A stretch of 64,000 nt of DNA from Lacinutrix jangbogonensis (GCF_000797445.1 NZ_JSWF01000025.1:1-64000); one strand, 5' to 3'. Shown: positions 23,243 through 33,423, counted from the stretch's first letter. Notes: generated by a model not told the origin, from the sequence alone. Numbers and translations: made by a program.

Positions 23243-24871
23243 ATGAAAAACACACCCGTTACTCCAAAAAAATCAGATTTAAATGTTTACGGCATTAAAG
23301 ATGCAAAAGTACATTGGAATCTCTCTCCAGAAACCCTTCAAGAAATTACTATTGAAAAAGGTATGGGAAAAGAAACCAATAATGGTACACTTGCTTTAAA
23401 CACAGGTGAATTTACAGGAAGATCGCCTCAAGATCGTTTTATAGTCAAAGACGATTATACTAAAGACCTGGTTTGGTGGGGAAAAACAAACAAAGCTATT
23501 TCATCTGAAGATTTCGACTATTTACAATCTGAAATCACAAACTACTTAAGTGGAAAAGAAATTTATGCAAGAGATGCCTATGTGTGTGCAGATCCTGAAT
23601 ACAAAACAAATGTTAGAACCATTACAGAATATCCATGGTCTAATATGTTTGTTTACAATATGTTTTTAAGATCTGAAGACTCTGAATTAGAAAACTTTGA
23701 AGAAGAATGGTTAGTACTATGTGCTCCGGGTTACGTAGCACCAGAACCAAAAAAATATGGCCTACGTCAAGGAAATTTTTCGATTTTAAATTTCACTAAA
23801 AAAATTGCTTTAGTTGGTGGATCTGGATATACTGGTGAAATAAAGAAAGGTATTTTCTCTTCTTTAAATTTTATTCTTCCTGTTGAAAAAGATGTTTTAC
23901 CAATGCACTGCTCTGCAAATGTTGGTGAAGCTGGTGATACTGCCATTTTCTTTGGATTATCGGGAACCGGTAAAACGACATTATCTGCCGATCCAAGTCG
24001 TAAATTAATTGGTGATGATGAGCATGGTTGGACGGCTAATAACAACGTATTTAATTTTGAAGGTGGCTGTTATGCTAAAGTTATCGATTTATCAGAAGAA
24101 AAAGAACCAGATATTTTTAGAGCTATTAAACCTGGTGCAATTCTTGAAAATGTTGTTTTCAAAGCTGATGGTGACATTGATTATATGGATAGTAGCATCA
24201 CACAAAATACGCGTGTAAGTTACCCTATTTATAATATTGATAATATTCAGAAACCGTCTTATGCTGATAATCCAACAAATATTTTCTTCTTAACAGCAGA
24301 TGCTTTTGGTGTATTACCTCCAGTTTCTAAGTTAACACCTGGTCAAGCAGCGTATCACTTTATTTCTGGATATACAGCAAAAGTAGCAGGAACAGAAGCA
24401 GGTATTACAGAGCCAGTACCATCATTCTCTGCGTGTTTTGGCCAACCATTTATGCCTTTACATCCAACTGTTTATGCTGAAATGCTTAGCAAAAAAATGC
24501 AAGATGCAGGCGTTAATGTTTGGCTAATAAACACGGGCTGGAGTGGCGGTCCTTATGGTGTAGGTTCTCGTATTAAATTAAATTATACTAGAGCAATGAT
24601 TACCGCTATTCTTGAAGGCCATTTAGACAATGCTGAGTTTGAACAACATCCAATATTTGGATTGTATATGCCTAAAACGTGTCTAAATGTACCCACTGAA
24701 ATTTTAGATCCAATGAATACTTGGGAAAACAAAAGCGAATACATTAGTAAATCCATTCATTTAGCACATTCATTTCATTTAAATTTTGAGAAATTTGCAA
24801 ACCAAGCATCAGATCAAATCATCGAAGGTGGCCCATTAATTGATGAGCACCATCACTTAGATCACGTTTAA
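23243..24871 (+). CDS. pckA: Phosphoenolpyruvate carboxykinase (ATP)
   Basis: The protein has 542 aa from ATG 23243; a TTG three codons earlier (23234) is open but less likely. The P-loop GLSGTGKTTLSADPSR (about residues 236-251), the DDEHGW metal site, and FLTADAFGVLPPVSKLTP identify the ATP-dependent enzyme, which converts oxaloacetate to PEP in gluconeogenesis. It is downstream of the SLC13 transporter and ends at a strong terminator (24891). Confidence 0.96.
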   Translation: MKNTPVTPKKSDLNVYGIKDAKVHWNLSPETLQEITIEKGMGKETNNGTLALNTGEFTGRSPQDRFIVKDDYTKDLVWWGKTNKAISSEDFDYLQSEITNYLSGKEIYARDAYVCADPEYKTNVRTITEYPWSNMFVYNMFLRSEDSELENFEEEWLVLCAPGYVAPEPKKYGLRQGNFSILNFTKKIALVGGSGYTGEIKKGIFSSLNFILPVEKDVLPMHCSANVGEAGDTAIFFGLSGTGKTTLSADPSRKLIGDDEHGWTANNNVFNFEGGCYAKVIDLSEEKEPDIFRAIKPGAILENVVFKADGDIDYMDSSITQNTRVSYPIYNIDNIQKPSYADNPTNIFFLTADAFGVLPPVSKLTPGQAAYHFISGYTAKVAGTEAGITEPVPSFSACFGQPFMPLHPTVYAEMLSKKMQDAGVNVWLINTGWSGGPYGVGSRIKLNYTRAMITAILEGHLDNAEFEQHPIFGLYMPKTCLNVPTEILDPMNTWENKSEYISKSIHLAHSFHLNFEKFANQASDQIIEGGPLIDEHHHLDHV

Positions 24872-24890
24872 TAATTTATTTACTATTAAA

Positions 24891-24919
24891 AAAAAGGAGC
24901 TCAATTTGAGCTCCTTTTT
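24891..24919 (+). terminator. Terminator after pckA
   Basis: Near-continuous palindrome AAAAAGGAGCTCAA/TTGAGCTCCTTTTT. The A and T tails let it work in both directions. Confidence 0.8.
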
Positions 24920-25024
24920 CACTTGGTATTAATTACCATATTCTGCAAGGCTCTTAAAAATTTAAACTAAAAGTTTTTAAGAAAGAGATTTTTAAGTGGT
25001 TGCATACATAACTGGCATTTTCAA

Positions 25025-25909
25025 CTACCAATCCTTTTGTTCTTTTTCAGTTAAAAACGTCCAAGCTACTACTCTACTTTTTTTATTGCCTTGAGTCATT
25101 TCTATTACTTTAACTGTAGTTGCCCCTAATTTAGCTAAAGACTTCTTCATTGACTTAACATTGTCTTTATTCGAAACTAAACTTGTGTACCAATAGCATT
25201 GCGTTTTAAACAAAGAACTTTCGTAAAGATAAGTGTGCAAAAATGCTTTTTCTCCACCTTTAAAGCATAACTCGTGTGCTTGACCTGCAAAATTTCTTGT
25301 CACAGAGTCTGTAAGTTTACCTAAACCTTTCAACTTTCTTGTGGTCGCTTCAAAAGCTTCCGTTTCGTCTTTATAAAATGGAGGATTACAAAGGGATGCA
25401 GAAAATTTATCCGTTGGAGTTATAATACCATTAAAAACACTTTCTGGATTTGGCTGATGTTTTAGCTGAATCTCTCTCTTTAAGTTATTTTTAATAATTA
25501 TTTTTTGTGCGTAAGCAATAGATTTTTTATTACTATCTGTAGCCATAAAATTCCAGTTATACTCGGCATGACCAAGCAATGGATAAATACAAGATGCTCC
25601 TGTTCCAATATCTAAAACAGTGTTATTCTTGTATAATTTTGAAGCACTTAATAAATCTGAAATATGATGTATATAATCTACACGACCAGGAATTGGAGGA
25701 CACAAATTAGTGTCTGGAAACTGCCAGAAATCTATGTTGTAATGTGTTTTTATTAATGCTGTATTTAGAGCCTTTACAGCTTTCGCATCTGCAAAATCTA
25801 TGGTTTGTTTTTCATATTTATTAACGAAAACAAATGGTGTTAATTCTGGAAAAACTTCAATTAGTTTTTCAATGTCGTAATCTATTATGTGTTTGTTTTT
25901 TTTATGCAA
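25025..25909 (-). CDS. rlmF: 23S rRNA (adenine1618-N6)-methyltransferase RlmF
   Basis: The 294-aa protein has the SAM site VLDIGTGASCIYPLLG (about residues 98-113) and the catalytic ASLCNPPFYKDETEAFE with the NPPF motif near residue 190. The early CPPIPGRVDYIHHISDLL segment is specific to RlmF (YbiN). It methylates A1618 of 23S rRNA. It begins 4 bases after the stop of the trans-sulfuration gene. Confidence 0.92.
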   Translation of the reverse strand: MHKKNKHIIDYDIEKLIEVFPELTPFVFVNKYEKQTIDFADAKAVKALNTALIKTHYNIDFWQFPDTNLCPPIPGRVDYIHHISDLLSASKLYKNNTVLDIGTGASCIYPLLGHAEYNWNFMATDSNKKSIAYAQKIIIKNNLKREIQLKHQPNPESVFNGIITPTDKFSASLCNPPFYKDETEAFEATTRKLKGLGKLTDSVTRNFAGQAHELCFKGGEKAFLHTYLYESSLFKTQCYWYTSLVSNKDNVKSMKKSLAKLGATTVKVIEMTQGNKKSRVVAWTFLTEKEQKDW

Positions 25910-25913
25910 AATA

Positions 25914-27062
25914 TTATATTGTATTTAAAGCTTGTTGAATATCCTTTTTTAAATCTTTAACCGATTCTATACCTACAGAAAACCGAATCAAACCATCACT
26001 TATGCCAATTGCATCTCGTTCTTCCTGACTTAACAATGCATGAGACGTTTGAGCAGGACTTAAAACTGTGCTTTCTACACCAGCTAAACTCATTGATGCT
26101 TTTATTAATTTTAATCCTTTTTGAAACTTTTCGGAATCTAAGCCATCCGCTAACTCAAAAGATAGCATCGCACCAAAACCATGCATTTGCGCTTTTGCCA
26201 ATTCATATTCAGGATGACTTTTTAAACCCGGATAATAGACTTTTTTTATCGCTTCGTTTTTTTCTAACCACTTCGCCATTTTACCAGCGTTTTTAGTTTG
26301 CTTTTTAACACGAAGCCCCATAGTTTTCATGCTACGTTCTAACATCCATACAGTAAAATCGCTTAAACTACCTCCAAGGTTTTTAGAGACATTCCAAATT
26401 TTATCCATATGTTCTTTAGAGCCAGTAACTGCTCCTGCACAAATATCACTATGTCCTCCAAAATACTTGGTTGCAGAGTGCATAATTAAGTCTATTCCAA
26501 AATCTGATGGTGTTTGATTTACAGGACTGGCAAATGTATTATCTATACTTGTAACTATATTATTTGCTTTTCCTAAATCTGACACAGCTTTAATATCTGT
26601 GATAGTTAATAAAGGATTAGAAGGTGTTTCTAAATGAATTAGTTTAGTATTGGGTTGAATAGCTGCTTCAAAATTTTCAACACTGTAACCGTCTGTAAAC
26701 GTAAACTCTATATTAAATTTAGGAAACTCCTCACGTATAAAATTATTTGTACCACCATATAGTGTGTTTTGCACTACAATATGATCTCCAGAATTTAAAA
26801 ATGCCAAAAACATGTGACTAATTGCTGCCATTCCAGAACCAAATATCATTGCGACTTCCTTACGCTCTAATGCAGCGATTTTTTTTGATAAATATTCTTG
26901 ATTAGGTGTATTAAAATAACGTGGATAACGCTTAACGTCTACATCTATAAACTCATAAGAACTTGCCAAATAAATTGGAGAAACTGCACCTTTAAACTGT
27001 TCGTCTTTAATTTCACCAACATGTGCACAAATAGTATTTAAACCTAACTTATTTTTACTCAT
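25914..27062 (-). CDS. Cys/Met metabolism PLP enzyme (cystathionine gamma-synthase/gamma-lyase type)
   Basis: The 382-aa protein has GSGMAAISHMFLAFLNSGDH (PLP phosphate region, about residue 75) and the PLP-lysine motif HSATKYFGGHSD near 200. The C-terminus SLAGVESTVLSPAQTSHA is typical of the family. The sequence cannot tell gamma-synthase from cystathionine gamma-lyase or methionine gamma-lyase. Upstream of rlmF in one operon. Confidence 0.88.
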   Translation of the reverse strand: MSKNKLGLNTICAHVGEIKDEQFKGAVSPIYLASSYEFIDVDVKRYPRYFNTPNQEYLSKKIAALERKEVAMIFGSGMAAISHMFLAFLNSGDHIVVQNTLYGGTNNFIREEFPKFNIEFTFTDGYSVENFEAAIQPNTKLIHLETPSNPLLTITDIKAVSDLGKANNIVTSIDNTFASPVNQTPSDFGIDLIMHSATKYFGGHSDICAGAVTGSKEHMDKIWNVSKNLGGSLSDFTVWMLERSMKTMGLRVKKQTKNAGKMAKWLEKNEAIKKVYYPGLKSHPEYELAKAQMHGFGAMLSFELADGLDSEKFQKGLKLIKASMSLAGVESTVLSPAQTSHALLSQEERDAIGISDGLIRFSVGIESVKDLKKDIQQALNTI

Positions 27063-27171
27063 ACGTAAAGATAGTAATTGTTACATTTAAGTTTAACAAC
27101 TTATCTATAAACAATTAAATTAATGTTTGAAAGAAATAAAATAGCAAAGGCTAAAATGCGCTTTACTATTT

Positions 27172-27627
27172 TTATGCTTTATTTTCAGATTGCGCCTTGA
27201 GGAGTTTATTCTGCTCAACCATTAACTCATTTAAATCTGTAAGTAGCTGGATGTCCTTTGGCGTTTTAACAGTTTTATCTTTAGCATCATGAGATTTATC
27301 TCGTAATCTATTCATTGCTTTAACAACCAGAAACACTGTAAATCCAATAATTAAAAAATCGACAAGCGCTTCGGCTAATGCTCCATATTGAATTGCAACT
27401 TCGTCTATAATTGTTTTTCCTACACCATCAAAAACACCTTCACGAAGTATTATTTTTTTATTCTGAAAACTAACAATACCACTCATTAAGGACAAAGGAG
27501 GCATTAAGACTTGCTTCACTAGAACATCAATAACTCTATTAAAGGAAGCTCCAATAATAATACCTATGGCCATGTCCATCATATTGCCTTTTACGGCAAA
27601 CTCTTTAAATTCTTTAAAAAATTTCAT
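27172..27627 (-). CDS. mscL: Large-conductance mechanosensitive channel MscL
   Basis: The 151-aa protein has KEFKEFAVKGNMMDMAIGIIIGASFNRV forming the amphipathic helix and TM1 with the channel pore (reported here in part), a periplasmic loop, TM2 (LVDFLIIGFTVFLVV) and a C-terminal helix bundle. Acts as an osmotic safety valve. Normal length. Confidence 0.94.
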   Translation of the reverse strand: MKFFKEFKEFAVKGNMMDMAIGIIIGASFNRVIDVLVKQVLMPPLSLMSGIVSFQNKKIILREGVFDGVGKTIIDEVAIQYGALAEALVDFLIIGFTVFLVVKAMNRLRDKSHDAKDKTVKTPKDIQLLTDLNELMVEQNKLLKAQSENKA

Positions 27628-27652
27628 TGAAAGAAAGTATATTACTGCTTGA

Positions 27653-27760
27653 TTACTCTTTAAAACTTTTATTGTAGGTTCTAATCATTGCAATAGCCCA
27701 AATTACTATGCAAACTGACACAAAAATTGAAAAATATAGAATAAAGCTATTTGGATCCAT
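27653..27760 (-). CDS. 35-aa single-helix membrane peptide
   Basis: ATG at 27760 overlaps the last codons of the 63-aa gene upstream (AATGGATCC shared in another frame). It encodes MDPNSFILYFSIFVSVCIVI followed by WAIAMIRTYNKSFKE. It is one hydrophobic helix with a basic C-terminus, as in small subunits of respiratory complexes. Translational coupling to the upstream gene is plausible. It is too short to name. Confidence 0.45.
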   Translation of the reverse strand: MDPNSFILYFSIFVSVCIVIWAIAMIRTYNKSFKE

Positions 27761-27938
27761 TATCTATCAGTTTAAAAAATATCATTACACCAATAATTGT
27801 TGGAGCCCATAAGCCAAGAAAAATACCATGAAGTTCATTTCCTGTTAAAAACAAATACTCCGCAAATATTATTATACATAAACACAAAAGAAGTATTAGT
27901 GCATTGTGTAGGCCTATCTTTTTAATGTAATCCATCAA
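27747..27938 (-). CDS. 63-aa two-helix membrane protein
   Basis: Two hydrophobic segments (about residues 12-31 and 37-56) lie between short charged ends. No family is recognised. It lies between ccsBA and mscL on the same strand, 53 bases after ccsBA, and may share its transcript. Confidence 0.55.
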   Translation of the reverse strand: MMDYIKKIGLHNALILLLCLCIIIFAEYLFLTGNELHGIFLGLWAPTIIGVMIFFKLIDNGSK

Positions 27939-27991
27939 TATATTGATTATTTGAATCCAAGGTAATAAATAATTCTCAGATTATAAAATTA

Positions 27992-30900
27992 TTATTTTTT
28001 ATAGTGTTTAGCGTACATTCTGTAAGAAAAAGCACCAAGTATAATAACTATTAATCCAGCAAAGGCAATATATTTATAACTTAAATCCTGTCCAGACTGG
28101 TAAGAATGTAAACCAGATAAATAGAAGTTTACACCAAAATAGGTGAAAATAATAAACGCAAATGCTATTATAGAAGATAAATTAAAGAACCATCTACCAC
28201 GTAAACCAGGTATTAAACGCGCGTGTATTACAAAGGCATATATCATAATACTAATTAGGGCCCAAGTTTCTTTAGGGTCCCAACCCCAATAACGGCCCCA
28301 ACTTTCGTTTGCCCACATACCACCAAGAAAATTACCAATAGTTAGCATGACTAGACCAACAGTTAAAGACATCTCGTTAATTATAGTAAGCTCTTTAATA
28401 TTTAAGAGCATTTTTTCTTTATTCTCTTTAGTTGTTAAAATCATGAGTATTAATACCGTTGCACCTAAAATCATCGACAAAGCAAACGGACCATAACTTG
28501 CAACAATTACTGCAACATGAATCATTAACCAATAACTATCCAAAACTGGTGGAAGATTAGCAATCGCTGGATCCATCCAACTTAAATGTGCAACCATTAG
28601 GAGCATAGAAGTAACAAACGCACCTGCCGCTGTTGTTAAATTAGAACTGTGTTCTCCATTTAATAAACTTTTAAAAACAGTAAGCATACTTCTATTTGAT
28701 GTACTAGAAAGCATTAACCCAAAAAGCATAGTGGCCCAAGCTACATAAATCATAGATTCGTAACCATCACTCCATGGCGCATGACCAGAAATATACCATC
28801 GTAAAACTAATCCTATTGTATGTGCAATAAATGACGTTAAAATTAACAACTTAAGAACTATTATTAATGTATTAAGAAACTTGCTTTTATCTTTAAATAT
28901 TTGAATAATCAATAACACAAACAATACCGCTCCAAAAAGCATGTATGCATAATGTAGATTCTTAAAAATATCGTATTTATTGTACAGAATTTCTGTATTA
29001 ATTTTATCATCACTAAGCATTACTTCGTTACCTAATTTCACTTGATTCCTTTTAAAGGCCTCAAGGATTTTATCAGCTTCAGTAAAATCGCCAGATTGCT
29101 TAGCACTATTTAAACGATAGAGGTACAGATTAAAACTTTGATTTACAAAGCTTTGATAGATAGTATCTTTTATTTTTTCTTTATAATGTCCTTTTTTGTA
29201 TTCGTTAGCAGAAATCCATTTATTATTTTCTTCTTCAGGAATAGGAAATATTCTTAACGAGTTTCCTTGTACTGTATTATGCAGTAAATTAACACGTTGG
29301 TCGGCCTCTATAAACTCTTTTTGATAGCCATTTGGTGCTATTGCTTTATATGAATCTTCTAAATAAGATGCTAATTTGTAGTCTCCATTATTAGTGAAAA
29401 AGTGTCCTAACGTTGCATAGCCCACAGACTTCTCTACACCTATAATTTTTCTAATAGAATCGTCTTTTTTGGCCTTTAAATAAATAATGGGCACATTATA
29501 CCAAAATTGCGGACTTTCTTGTACAGAAAGAAATACTTGATCTGCAGTAAACCCTTCGTAAGTATCACTTTTACTTAGTTTTCTTAAAAACTCTGATGCA
29601 TAAGTATTAACAGGCATCATTCTACCTCCTATATCTTGAATTACTAGACGTCCAAATTTATCAGCTTCTGCTTTTGGCACTATATTAGCTCTTAAAATAG
29701 AATCTACTTGTGCTTTATTTTCATCATAAGTATAATCATCATGTTCTACAATAGAGTTATGCTGTACTTCTTGTTTTACAGGTTTTTGAGCATGATCATG
29801 ACCATCATCAGCAGAGTGTTGTTCTTGTGCAAAACCAGTAAGTGTAAAACACAATACCAGAATTGAAATGAGTTTTGATTTTTTATCTTTTATTTTATCA
29901 AGACTACGTTTTAAATCGGCAAAACGTGTATTCTTATTAAACAAAATAGCCATCATACCAAAATAAAGTAACATGTAACCTAAGTAAGTAAACCAAGTTC
30001 CCCAATAATCATAGTTTACAGAAAGCTTGGTTAGTGTTTCGTTATTATCAAAACCAGCTTGAAAGAAGCGGTATCCTCTGTGATCGAGAACATTATTCAT
30101 GAAAATTTTATAATCAAAATCGCCTTCTTGTTCATCATTTACTGTTATAGCACTTGAAAATGCAGAATAGCTGCTTTTGGTTCCAGGATATTTATCAGCA
30201 ACAAAATCATTCAATTTAATACTAAACGGTAATTCTAAAAGTTTGGCACCAAATCTAAAGTCGATATCCAAACCGGCAATTTCTATACGCTCCCATTGGT
30301 TACTAGTACCCATACCTCCAAGTAGTTTCACTTGTTTTGTTTCACCATTTGCCGATACATTTAACACCAAACCATCTTCGTCACTTTTCAATAATTTTGA
30401 TTTTTTTACAATATCAAAAAGGCCCTTAGTAACGGGCTTTGGAAACACCATTTGCATTTTTCCAATAATATATCTTGAGCGCAACATTAAAGGCTGAATG
30501 CTATCTTTTACCAGCTTACCTTCTGTCATAGTAGCCATTTGAAGATATTCGCCTTCAAAAGGAGACTCTATAGTTATTCCATTTTCATTATTTACAATAT
30601 TAATAGCACCCTTTTTCGGATTATTTAATGTGAAAATAATATTATGAATTAATTGATCTTTTCCAGATTCTAAAAAATGATTATGTGGTGCTCCATTTCC
30701 TGCTTCTACTATTTTTAAATAGTCTTTTCCATTTTCATTTGGAACGATATCTTTTTCAGCATTAGCAATAAATTTTTCTAAAGAAATTTCTATAGGAATA
30801 GTATCGTAAGTAGTCTTAAAGGATAGTTTATTATTTACTCTTTGAGAAAAATCGACTTCTTTTTCAATACGCAAACGTTGTGGAACGCCATCAATTTTAT

Positions 30901-31300
30901 AATCACCATTAACTAAACCTAAAACATATGTTTTTTGAGATAAAAAGGTGTTTTCCGTTTCGCCTTCTTGAATAGGCATCATACCTTCATAACCAATATA
31001 ACGCGTAATAAAAGCACCTAAAAGAATAAAAATGAATGCTAGATGCAGTGTTAATGTTGCCCATTTTTCTTTTTTATACAAACGGAATCTAAAAATATTT
31101 CCTACAAAATTAATTACAAAAAACACCATAATAGCTTCAAACCACCATGCATTATATATTAAAGTTCGAGAATATGGAGTTGGCGAAGTTTCTTGTCCTG
31201 CATCCATAAAAGTACCTGTAATCATTGCTGCCGCAAAAAGAATGAATAAAACGGCTGTTAAACGTGTAGAAAAGAGGATTTTTGCGATTTTATTTTGCAT
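27992..31300 (-). CDS. Fused cytochrome c biogenesis protein CcsBA (ResB-CcsA)
   Basis: The 1102-aa protein joins a ResB/CcsB-like half (helices about 13-33, 60-95 and 430-460, with a large exported domain between) to a CcsA half (about 770-1095). The latter holds the haem-handling WWD motif WGRYWGWDPKETWALI near residue 1000. A His/Asp-rich stretch (about 495-515) lies in the middle after a signal-like segment. It exports haem and attaches it to c-type cytochromes (System II). Such fusions are usual in Bacteroidota. Confidence 0.93.
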   Translation of the reverse strand: MQNKIAKILFSTRLTAVLFILFAAAMITGTFMDAGQETSPTPYSRTLIYNAWWFEAIMVFFVINFVGNIFRFRLYKKEKWATLTLHLAFIFILLGAFITRYIGYEGMMPIQEGETENTFLSQKTYVLGLVNGDYKIDGVPQRLRIEKEVDFSQRVNNKLSFKTTYDTIPIEISLEKFIANAEKDIVPNENGKDYLKIVEAGNGAPHNHFLESGKDQLIHNIIFTLNNPKKGAINIVNNENGITIESPFEGEYLQMATMTEGKLVKDSIQPLMLRSRYIIGKMQMVFPKPVTKGLFDIVKKSKLLKSDEDGLVLNVSANGETKQVKLLGGMGTSNQWERIEIAGLDIDFRFGAKLLELPFSIKLNDFVADKYPGTKSSYSAFSSAITVNDEQEGDFDYKIFMNNVLDHRGYRFFQAGFDNNETLTKLSVNYDYWGTWFTYLGYMLLYFGMMAILFNKNTRFADLKRSLDKIKDKKSKLISILVLCFTLTGFAQEQHSADDGHDHAQKPVKQEVQHNSIVEHDDYTYDENKAQVDSILRANIVPKAEADKFGRLVIQDIGGRMMPVNTYASEFLRKLSKSDTYEGFTADQVFLSVQESPQFWYNVPIIYLKAKKDDSIRKIIGVEKSVGYATLGHFFTNNGDYKLASYLEDSYKAIAPNGYQKEFIEADQRVNLLHNTVQGNSLRIFPIPEEENNKWISANEYKKGHYKEKIKDTIYQSFVNQSFNLYLYRLNSAKQSGDFTEADKILEAFKRNQVKLGNEVMLSDDKINTEILYNKYDIFKNLHYAYMLFGAVLFVLLIIQIFKDKSKFLNTLIIVLKLLILTSFIAHTIGLVLRWYISGHAPWSDGYESMIYVAWATMLFGLMLSSTSNRSMLTVFKSLLNGEHSSNLTTAAGAFVTSMLLMVAHLSWMDPAIANLPPVLDSYWLMIHVAVIVASYGPFALSMILGATVLILMILTTKENKEKMLLNIKELTIINEMSLTVGLVMLTIGNFLGGMWANESWGRYWGWDPKETWALISIMIYAFVIHARLIPGLRGRWFFNLSSIIAFAFIIFTYFGVNFYLSGLHSYQSGQDLSYKYIAFAGLIVIILGAFSYRMYAKHYKK

Positions 31301-31385
31301 GATAACTTGGGTCTATTTAGCTCGTGCAAAGATAATCTTTTTTGTTTGTTTTATTAAGGTGATAAATGAGGAAAAAGTGTTAAAA

Positions 31386-31796
31386 TTAGGATTGATTTTC
31401 AGAACGTGCATGAAATATTTTTAAGTATAAAAATGTACCCATTTTTCGAGCACGACGTTTAGCATTTTCTGCTACTTCGCCTTGAAATAATTCATCTATA
31501 GTTTGTAACCAATAATTTAGCCAAATCCCAAAATGGAGCTCTGTTATACTATTATTATTGTCTTTATCTACTTTAACATGGGCATCTAGTGGATTCCCTT
31601 TGTATTTATGTTCCAATTTCCTAGAAAAAAACAAGCTAGATTCCCAAAAAGTGGTTAAATGGTTTAGGTGTTTATCCCAATCGCTTATCGCATTATTAAA
31701 AATTGGACCTAAAGTTTCGTCATTTCTAATTTTAATGTAAAAGGAATCTACCAATAACGCTACATCTGCACGCGTATTTATATCTTTTTTCTCCAT
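31386..31796 (-). CDS. Group III truncated haemoglobin
   Basis: The 136-aa protein has the 2/2 globin pattern of group III: LVDSFYIKIRNDETLGPIF, HLNHLTTFWESSLFF (B/CD region), a middle LDAHVKV with the proximal His, and ELHFGIWLNYWLQTIDELF. It is probably involved in oxygen or NO chemistry. A -7 box TATCTTTG lies just upstream (31803-31810, minus strand). It sits close to ccsBA, 85 bases upstream of its start. Confidence 0.9.
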   Translation of the reverse strand: MEKKDINTRADVALLVDSFYIKIRNDETLGPIFNNAISDWDKHLNHLTTFWESSLFFSRKLEHKYKGNPLDAHVKVDKDNNNSITELHFGIWLNYWLQTIDELFQGEVAENAKRRARKMGTFLYLKIFHARSENQS

Positions 31797-31856
31797 TGTT
31801 TACAAAGATACTATTATCATCTTTTTTATAAGCATTTGGTTACTTATTTTAGCCAA

Positions 31857-32618
31857 ATGATTTCAGTAGTATTATTAGGCGCAGGAAATGTAGCCACTCA
31901 CCTGTTTAAAGCATTTTTTTCTTCGGAAGAAATTGAAATAAAACAATGGTATAATCGTAATTTAAAGACGATTGATAAGTATAAAAATAAAGTTAAAGTA
32001 ACCGATGATTTAGCGTCGTTAGTTGAAGCGGATATTTATATCCTAGCAGTTAGCGATGATGCCATTGAAGCGTTATCGAAGCAACTACCTTTTGAAAACA
32101 GATTGGTTGTGCATACATCTGGCAGTACAAGTTTATACGCTGTGGATATGAAACAAAAACGAGGTGTTTTTTATCCGTTACAGACCTTTTCTAAGGCTGC
32201 AGACGTTGATTTCTCTGAAGTTCCTATTTGTATTGAAGCTTTACAGAAAGCAGATTTACCAATTTTAAAACAATTAGTAGAAGCGATAGGAAGCAAAAGC
32301 CATAAGGTGAATAGCGACCAGCGTCAAGGTTTGCATTTGGCCGCTGTGTTTGTAAATAATTTCACAAATCAGTTATACAGAATGGCACATGAAATTACAG
32401 AAATGAATGGTGCAGAATTCGATATTTTAAAACCATTGATAAAAGAAACAGCAAATAAGATTGAATCGCTTTCTCCTTATCTCGCGCAAACTGGTCCTGC
32501 TTTACGTAACGATAAGAAAACAATAAAAAGACATTTAAAACAACTGGAAAGCGAACAACACAAAGCGGTATACGAATTACTTACCAAATCCATAAAAAAA
32601 ACACATGGCATACGATAA
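31857..32618 (+). CDS. Rossmann-like/DUF2520 family oxidoreductase
   Basis: The protein has 253 aa from ATG 31857 (MISVVLLGAGNVATHLFKAF); an upstream in-frame start at 31836 would overlap the promoter-like TTATTTTAG and is rejected. The N-terminal dinucleotide-binding domain (VVLLGAGNV) is followed by DUF2520 with LHLAAVFVNNFTNQLYRMA. It belongs to the F420/NADP oxidoreductase superfamily; substrate unknown. It overlaps the next gene by 14 bases. Confidence 0.88.
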   Translation: MISVVLLGAGNVATHLFKAFFSSEEIEIKQWYNRNLKTIDKYKNKVKVTDDLASLVEADIYILAVSDDAIEALSKQLPFENRLVVHTSGSTSLYAVDMKQKRGVFYPLQTFSKAADVDFSEVPICIEALQKADLPILKQLVEAIGSKSHKVNSDQRQGLHLAAVFVNNFTNQLYRMAHEITEMNGAEFDILKPLIKETANKIESLSPYLAQTGPALRNDKKTIKRHLKQLESEQHKAVYELLTKSIKKTHGIR

Positions 32619-33135
32619 AAATTATAAAGAATATTTAGAAAACATCAACACTTTTATTTTTGATGTTGATGGTGTTTTAACAGATGGCTCTCTAACAATA
32701 ACAGCTTCTGGAGATATGTTAAGAACCATGAACGTAAAAGATGGCTATGCGTTAAAACAAGCATTAAACAAAGGTTATAACGTTTGCATTATTTCTGGAG
32801 GCACAAACGAAGGTGTTAGAAAACGTTTAGAAAATTTAGGCCTTACAGATGTGTTTTTAGGAGCACAAGATAAACTTACACCTTTTAAAAAATACCTTTC
32901 TAATAAAAATATAAAGTCAGAAAACGTGTTATATATGGGAGACGATATTCCAGATATCCCTGTTATGCAGCTCATTGGTTTGGCTACTTGTCCGCAAGAT
33001 GCTGTACAAGAAGTAAAAAAGGTTTCAAAATATATTTCGCATAAAAAAGGAGGAAAAGGCTGTGTTCGCGATGTTATTGAGCAAGTTTTAAAAGTGAAAA
33101 ACGATTGGAATAGTTATTTTGATGCTTCAATATAG
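32605..33135 (+). CDS. KdsC-type HAD phosphatase (KDO 8-phosphate phosphatase)
   Basis: The 176-aa protein has HAD motif I FIFDVDGVLTDGSL (residues 16-29), motif II CIISGG and motif IV YMGDDIPDIPVM. There is no cap domain, as in KdsC. It dephosphorylates KDO 8-phosphate for lipopolysaccharide. It is translated from a start inside the end of the DUF2520 gene, a pairing frequent in Flavobacteriia. Confidence 0.88.
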   Translation: MAYDKNYKEYLENINTFIFDVDGVLTDGSLTITASGDMLRTMNVKDGYALKQALNKGYNVCIISGGTNEGVRKRLENLGLTDVFLGAQDKLTPFKKYLSNKNIKSENVLYMGDDIPDIPVMQLIGLATCPQDAVQEVKKVSKYISHKKGGKGCVRDVIEQVLKVKNDWNSYFDASI

Positions 33136-33189
33136 TGAAGTTGAGGCCTAACTATTATTGTTATTTGTAAGTAGGAAACCTAATAAGGT

Positions 33190-33420
33190 GTTTTTCTAAA
33201 GTAAAAGAGCAACTCAACAGTTCTAGTCTTAAAGATTATAAATTAGAATTTTCTATTCGAAAATTAACCGCCACTAAAAAAGAGAACATTAAAACCTATA
33301 TTAGTACTAAAAGCAAAGAAAAAAAACAGACTCACATTTATACTTTCTATTCTAATAATGATTCCTATAATTTTCGGAATTGTAGTATTAATTGAAAGTA
33401 TATTATTAAAATATAAATAA
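33190..33420 (+). pseudogene. Frameshifted remnant of a membrane-protein gene
   Basis: One frame reads KEQLNSSSLKDYKLEFSIRK and on to KSKEKK. A +1 shift at about 33322 then gives NRLTFILSILIMIPIIFGIV and a short basic end before a stop at 33420. A charged soluble part followed by a terminal helix suggests the decayed end of one gene. I do not recognise the parent. Confidence 0.3.
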
Positions 33421-33423
33421 ACA

